This document shows positions 61,373 through 64,000 of a stretch of DNA of 64,000 nucleotides, one piece after another. Below the pieces are notes generated by a model that was not told where the DNA came from, ran no database searches, and worked only from the letters and a program-made list of their open reading frames with translations. Source of the stretch: JAAYDY01 sp964500225 (lineage in GTDB: Bacteria; Planctomycetota; Phycisphaerae; FEN-1346; JAACEH01); the NCBI GenBank assembly GCA_964500225.1, contig CAZCOA010000004.1:73778-137777 (forward strand), read 5' to 3'. The position numbers were made by a program, and so were the translations under genes. Each line of letters starts with the position of its first letter. The stretch's first letter is position 1.

Positions 61373-62914
61373 GTGGACTGGAAACAGGAATGGAAGAAGC
61401 TGGCATGGATCGCTGCGGTGTTCCTGGTGTTTTTCTGGCTGCCTGTGGGTTGGGAACGATTCACTGGCGGCATCATGGAAGCCTTGCACCTGGCCAAGTG
61501 GTACGCCCGCGAGCATGTGCTCTTGTGTCTGGTGCCGGCCTTCTTCATCGCCGGGGCCATTGGGGTATTTATCAGTCAGGCGTCGGTGATGAAGTACCTG
61601 GGCGCACGGGCCAACAAGGTGCTCGCCTACGGTGTGGCTAGCGTGTCGGGGTCGATCCTGGCCGTCTGCTCATGCACGGTGCTGCCGCTCTTTGCCGGTA
61701 TCTGGCGGATGGGCGCGGGACTGGGCCCGGCGACGGCTTTCCTGTATTCCGGTCCGGCCATCAATGTGCTGGCGATCATTCTGACGGCCCGTATCCTGGG
61801 CCTGGAACTCGGCATTGCCCGAGCGGTGGGGGCGATCAGCTTCAGCGTCATCATCGGCCTGGTCATGCACTTCATCTACCGCAAGGAGGAGACGGAGAAG
61901 GCCAACGGCCAGTTAGCTATGCCCGAACCGGAGGTGTCGCGACCGCTGGCCCACAATGCCCTGTTCTTCTTCGTGATGATCGGCGTGCTTGTGTTCGCCA
62001 ACTGGGGCGCGCCGAACGACTGGCAGTTCACACTCACCGACGGCAGCCGGGTGCGGGCCGCCATCACCAAGGCCCCCGAAGATCCACGTACCGCCGATGC
62101 CGTTTACCGCATCAAGTACCTGGAGGGCCCCAAGGAAGGCACCGAAGCAGACCTCAAAGTGTTGGAAGTCTTGGAGAAAACGGCGTTGCCGGGCTTCTGG
62201 ACCACGGCCTGGCAGAACAAATGGCTGGCCACAACAGCCTTTGCGATCGGCTTTGCCGCGATCCTGATCTTCTGGTTCAGCGTGGCCTGGTGGAAAGTGC
62301 TTCTGGCAGCGATCCCGCCGGCCATCCTGGCACTGGCCCTGCCACACGGCGGCCTCTGGGTGCTCATCCCGTTCGCCGCGGCCATCGTCGGACTATCGAT
62401 CGTCCTCAGCACGAACAAGGGCGAGGGCGGCGAGTGGTTTGCCGCAACATGGACGTTCGCCAAGCAGATTCTGCCGCTCCTGTTTTTCGGCGTGCTGGTG
62501 GCGGGGTTCCTCCTGGGACGGCCTGACCACGAGGGCTTCATCCCGAGCAGGTACGTCGAGATGCTCGTGGGCGACAGCCCGAATCGAATGCTGGAGATGA
62601 CCGGCTGGGGCGGAGGCTCATTCGAGGACTTCGCGCGGGCCGTCTGGCCCTTGTGGACCAACCTGTTCGCCGCCGTGTTCGGGGCCTTCATGTACTTCGC
62701 CACGCTGACCGAGGTGCCGATACTCCAGGGGCTGATCGGCTCGGGCATGGGCAAGGGACCGGCCTTGGCGCTGCTTCTGGCAGGCCCGGCGCTGTCGCTG
62801 CCGAATATGCTCGTCATCGGCAGTATCATGGGAGCGCGAAAGACCATGGTGTTCTGTTCGCTGGTGGTCGTGATGGCCACGATCTCCGGCATGATCTTCG
62901 GGGCTTTTTTCTGA
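61373..62914 (+). CDS. ArsP/SO_0444-type permease
   Basis: A 513-residue inner-membrane permease of the DUF318/ArsP superfamily, from the GTG at 61373. The first half has PAFFIAGAIGVFISQASVMKYLG and the characteristic SILAVCSCTVLPLFAGI with a vicinal thiol pair, then YSGPAINVLAIILTARIL. The second half repeats this plan (TEVPILQGLIGSGMGKGPALALLLAGPALSL). A polar insertion of about 80 residues (about 215-285) separates two helices. Known relatives export organoarsenicals or soft metals. The context with ArsR and thiol proteins supports that; the substrate is not proven. Confidence 0.88.
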   Translation: MDWKQEWKKLAWIAAVFLVFFWLPVGWERFTGGIMEALHLAKWYAREHVLLCLVPAFFIAGAIGVFISQASVMKYLGARANKVLAYGVASVSGSILAVCSCTVLPLFAGIWRMGAGLGPATAFLYSGPAINVLAIILTARILGLELGIARAVGAISFSVIIGLVMHFIYRKEETEKANGQLAMPEPEVSRPLAHNALFFFVMIGVLVFANWGAPNDWQFTLTDGSRVRAAITKAPEDPRTADAVYRIKYLEGPKEGTEADLKVLEVLEKTALPGFWTTAWQNKWLATTAFAIGFAAILIFWFSVAWWKVLLAAIPPAILALALPHGGLWVLIPFAAAIVGLSIVLSTNKGEGGEWFAATWTFAKQILPLLFFGVLVAGFLLGRPDHEGFIPSRYVEMLVGDSPNRMLEMTGWGGGSFEDFARAVWPLWTNLFAAVFGAFMYFATLTEVPILQGLIGSGMGKGPALALLLAGPALSLPNMLVIGSIMGARKTMVFCSLVVVMATISGMIFGAFF

Positions 62915-62935
62915 TTCGATTAACGGAGGTGGGTC

Positions 62936-63355
62936 ATGGCTAGTTGTTGCGGCGGTGAGAAATCCCAGAAGTCAGAAGCGTCCTCGTGCTGCGGCGGCAA
63001 TAAGAAGACGGTGTTGCTCTATGCCTGTTCGGGCGGTGCCAATGTCGCGGAAATCGCCGACAAGGTATGCCGCGAATTGATGTTTGCCGGCGAGGGGACG
63101 ATGTTCTGCCTGGCCGGTCTTGGGGCCGGCATTCAGGGAATGATCCAGACGGCTAAGGACGCCGACGTCAACCTGGTCATCGACGGGTGCCCGATGGACT
63201 GCGCCAGGAAGGTCTTCGACCAGGCCGGCATCAAGAACTACAAGTACTTCAAAGTCACGGACCTGGGTATCGAGAAGGTCAAGGGCGTCCGCTGCACGCA
63301 GGAGCAGGTGGACAAGGTGATGGCCAAGGCCCGCGAACTGCTGGCCCAGGTCTGA
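62936..63355 (+). CDS. DGC-domain putative zinc-binding protein
   Basis: A 139-residue protein. It starts with two Cys-Cys-Gly-Gly units (MASCCGGEK and SSCCGGNKK), then LLYACSGGANVAEIADKVCREL, and the DGC signature IDGCPMDCARKVF near residue 82. DGC proteins are thought to bind zinc or other thiophilic metals. The second pair of N-terminal thiols suggests a metal(loid) shuttle to the permease encoded 22 bases upstream. Confidence 0.87.
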   Translation: MASCCGGEKSQKSEASSCCGGNKKTVLLYACSGGANVAEIADKVCRELMFAGEGTMFCLAGLGAGIQGMIQTAKDADVNLVIDGCPMDCARKVFDQAGIKNYKYFKVTDLGIEKVKGVRCTQEQVDKVMAKARELLAQV

Positions 63356-63378
63356 GGAACGGGAAGGAGTGGTGAGTG

Positions 63379-63612
63379 ATGAAGAAGTTGCAGATTCTGG
63401 GCACCGGATGCCCCAAGTGCAAGAAACTGGCTGAGAACGCCGAGGCGGCGGCCAAGGCTCTGGACATCGAGTACACGATGGAGAAGATTACGGACATCAA
63501 CAAGATCATGGCCTTCGGCGTGATGATGACGCCTGCCCTTGCCGTGGACGGCGTGGTCAAGGTCGTGGACAAGGTACCGGACATTGAAACCATAAAGGGG
63601 CTGCTCGCGTGA
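63379..63612 (+). CDS. Small thioredoxin-like redox protein
   Basis: A 77-residue thioredoxin-fold protein with LGTGCPKCKKL as the redox motif (CPKC) and MMTPALAVDG with the cis-Pro. It matches the TM0996/MJ0307-like mini-thioredoxins often found in ars gene clusters. It could reduce the DGC protein, the permease thiols or the regulator. The ATG at 63379 is used; the GTG one codon upstream is also possible with AAGGAG in range. Confidence 0.9.
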   Translation: MKKLQILGTGCPKCKKLAENAEAAAKALDIEYTMEKITDINKIMAFGVMMTPALAVDGVVKVVDKVPDIETIKGLLA

Positions 63613-63761
63613 CCGGACTGCCGGCCCACTGTCCGTGCGGCGGAGGTGGCGGGGGCGATAGCGACGGCGCCGCCATCTGGTTCGTCCTGGGCCTTGTGGT
63701 GGTCTTGTGGCAACTGACGCGCTGGACGGCTAGGACCTGGAACTCGGAAGGAGTGACGCAC

Positions 63762-64000
63762 ATGGCTCGAGTGCTGCGAGTGACGCTGATGGTAGTGCTG
63801 GCCGCGGGCATGGTCGTGGTGGTGGCCGGGCAGTTCCGGGACGAGTCGTCGGTTGCCGCGGAACCTGCCACGCAGGCCAAGCCCCTCGTGGAGCGAAGCG
63901 GCGTGCCGACACTCATCGACCTGGGCTCCACCGAATGCATCCCCTGCAAGCTGATGTGGCCGGTGCTGGAGGAGATGAAGAAGGAGTTCGCCGGCAAGCT
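63762..64000 (+). CDS. Thioredoxin-family protein, membrane anchored (cut by window edge)
   Basis: From the ATG at 63762, with GGAAGGAG eight bases upstream, the first 25 residues form an uncleaved or cleavable export helix (LRVTLMVVLAAGMVVVVAG). It continues PTLIDLGSTECIPCKLMWPVL, a thioredoxin active site CIPC. The C-terminus is outside the window. The same frame is open back to a GTG at 63609 that overlaps the upstream stop (GTGA) and would add a Cys/Gly-rich segment (HCPCGGGGGGDS) and another membrane helix; which start is used is not certain. It fits the redox part of the ars cluster. Confidence 0.82.
   Translation, partial: MARVLRVTLMVVLAAGMVVVVAGQFRDESSVAAEPATQAKPLVERSGVPTLIDLGSTECIPCKLMWPVLEEMKKEFAGK

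Overview
The window reads as chromosomal DNA of a GC-rich, probably anaerobic or facultative member of the Planctomycetota, most like the class Phycisphaerae. The lineage is an inference from gene content and style: Rnf genes, DNRLRE-type secreted protein, conserved planctomycete hypotheticals, a sigma-54 promoter and abundant multiheme cytochrome. There is no rRNA to settle it. No insertion sequence, prophage, integrase, CRISPR array or origin is visible. Two tRNA genes are present, tRNA-Leu(CAG) and tRNA-Phe(GAA).

Layout, left to right. 1-3.1 kb (minus strand): mnmE (cut by the edge), coaX joined in frame to obg, and rpmA, with a terminator between rpmA and obg. 3.2-6.2 kb (minus): a secreted hypothetical and rnfB, rnfA, rnfE without rnfC, D or G. 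6.3-11.5 kb: a zinc/iron-type CDF exporter, smpB (apparently leaderless), an HtrA-like protein that has lost its catalytic His and Ser, an intact HtrA lipoprotein, and tRNA-Leu. 11.7-15 kb: one very large secreted protein with three DNRLRE-like modules around a glycosidase-like domain. 15.5-18.7 kb: a TetR regulator divergent from an aminotransferase/epimerase pair, with a perfect palindrome in the regulator's own promoter. 18.8-28.4 kb: prfC, a long non-coding region with a near-consensus sigma-54 promoter, then two tandem ATPase-permease ABC modules that look like a duplication. 28.5-40.6 kb: tRNA-Phe, a PpiD/SurA-like membrane protein, topA, a PhnP-like hydrolase, acpS, a PcrA/UvrD helicase, pgi and an ADP-ribosylglycohydrolase.

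40.7-56.2 kb (minus) is the most striking part: one respiratory block starting with a small zinc-ribbon gene, then nuoA-B-C-D-E-F-G-H-I-J-K and nuoN, then Rieske protein, a one-piece cytochrome b, an octaheme cytochrome c (reading frame broken at a G6 run) and a monoheme cytochrome c lipoprotein. nuoL and nuoM are absent from the block. By eye, NuoN lacks the charged membrane residues used for proton translocation, and NuoK carries Gln at the position of its second conserved membrane Glu. The peripheral arm (NuoB, C, D, E, F, G, I) keeps its cofactor motifs. The block therefore looks like an NADH:quinone oxidoreductase with a reduced or dead pump arm, wired genetically to a quinol:cytochrome c complex.

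56.3-64 kb: a PD-(D/E)XK-like hypothetical, hisS, a lipoprotein, a YkgJ-type cysteine-cluster protein, a homocysteine S-methyltransferase, and an ArsR-controlled thiol/metal(loid) cluster (ArsP/SO_0444-type permease, DGC-domain protein, two thioredoxin-like proteins) running off the right edge. Two places, the obg/coaX junction and the octaheme cytochrome, have homopolymer G runs where removal of one G gives a more conventional gene structure. Small indel errors in the assembly are therefore a real alternative explanation for both.
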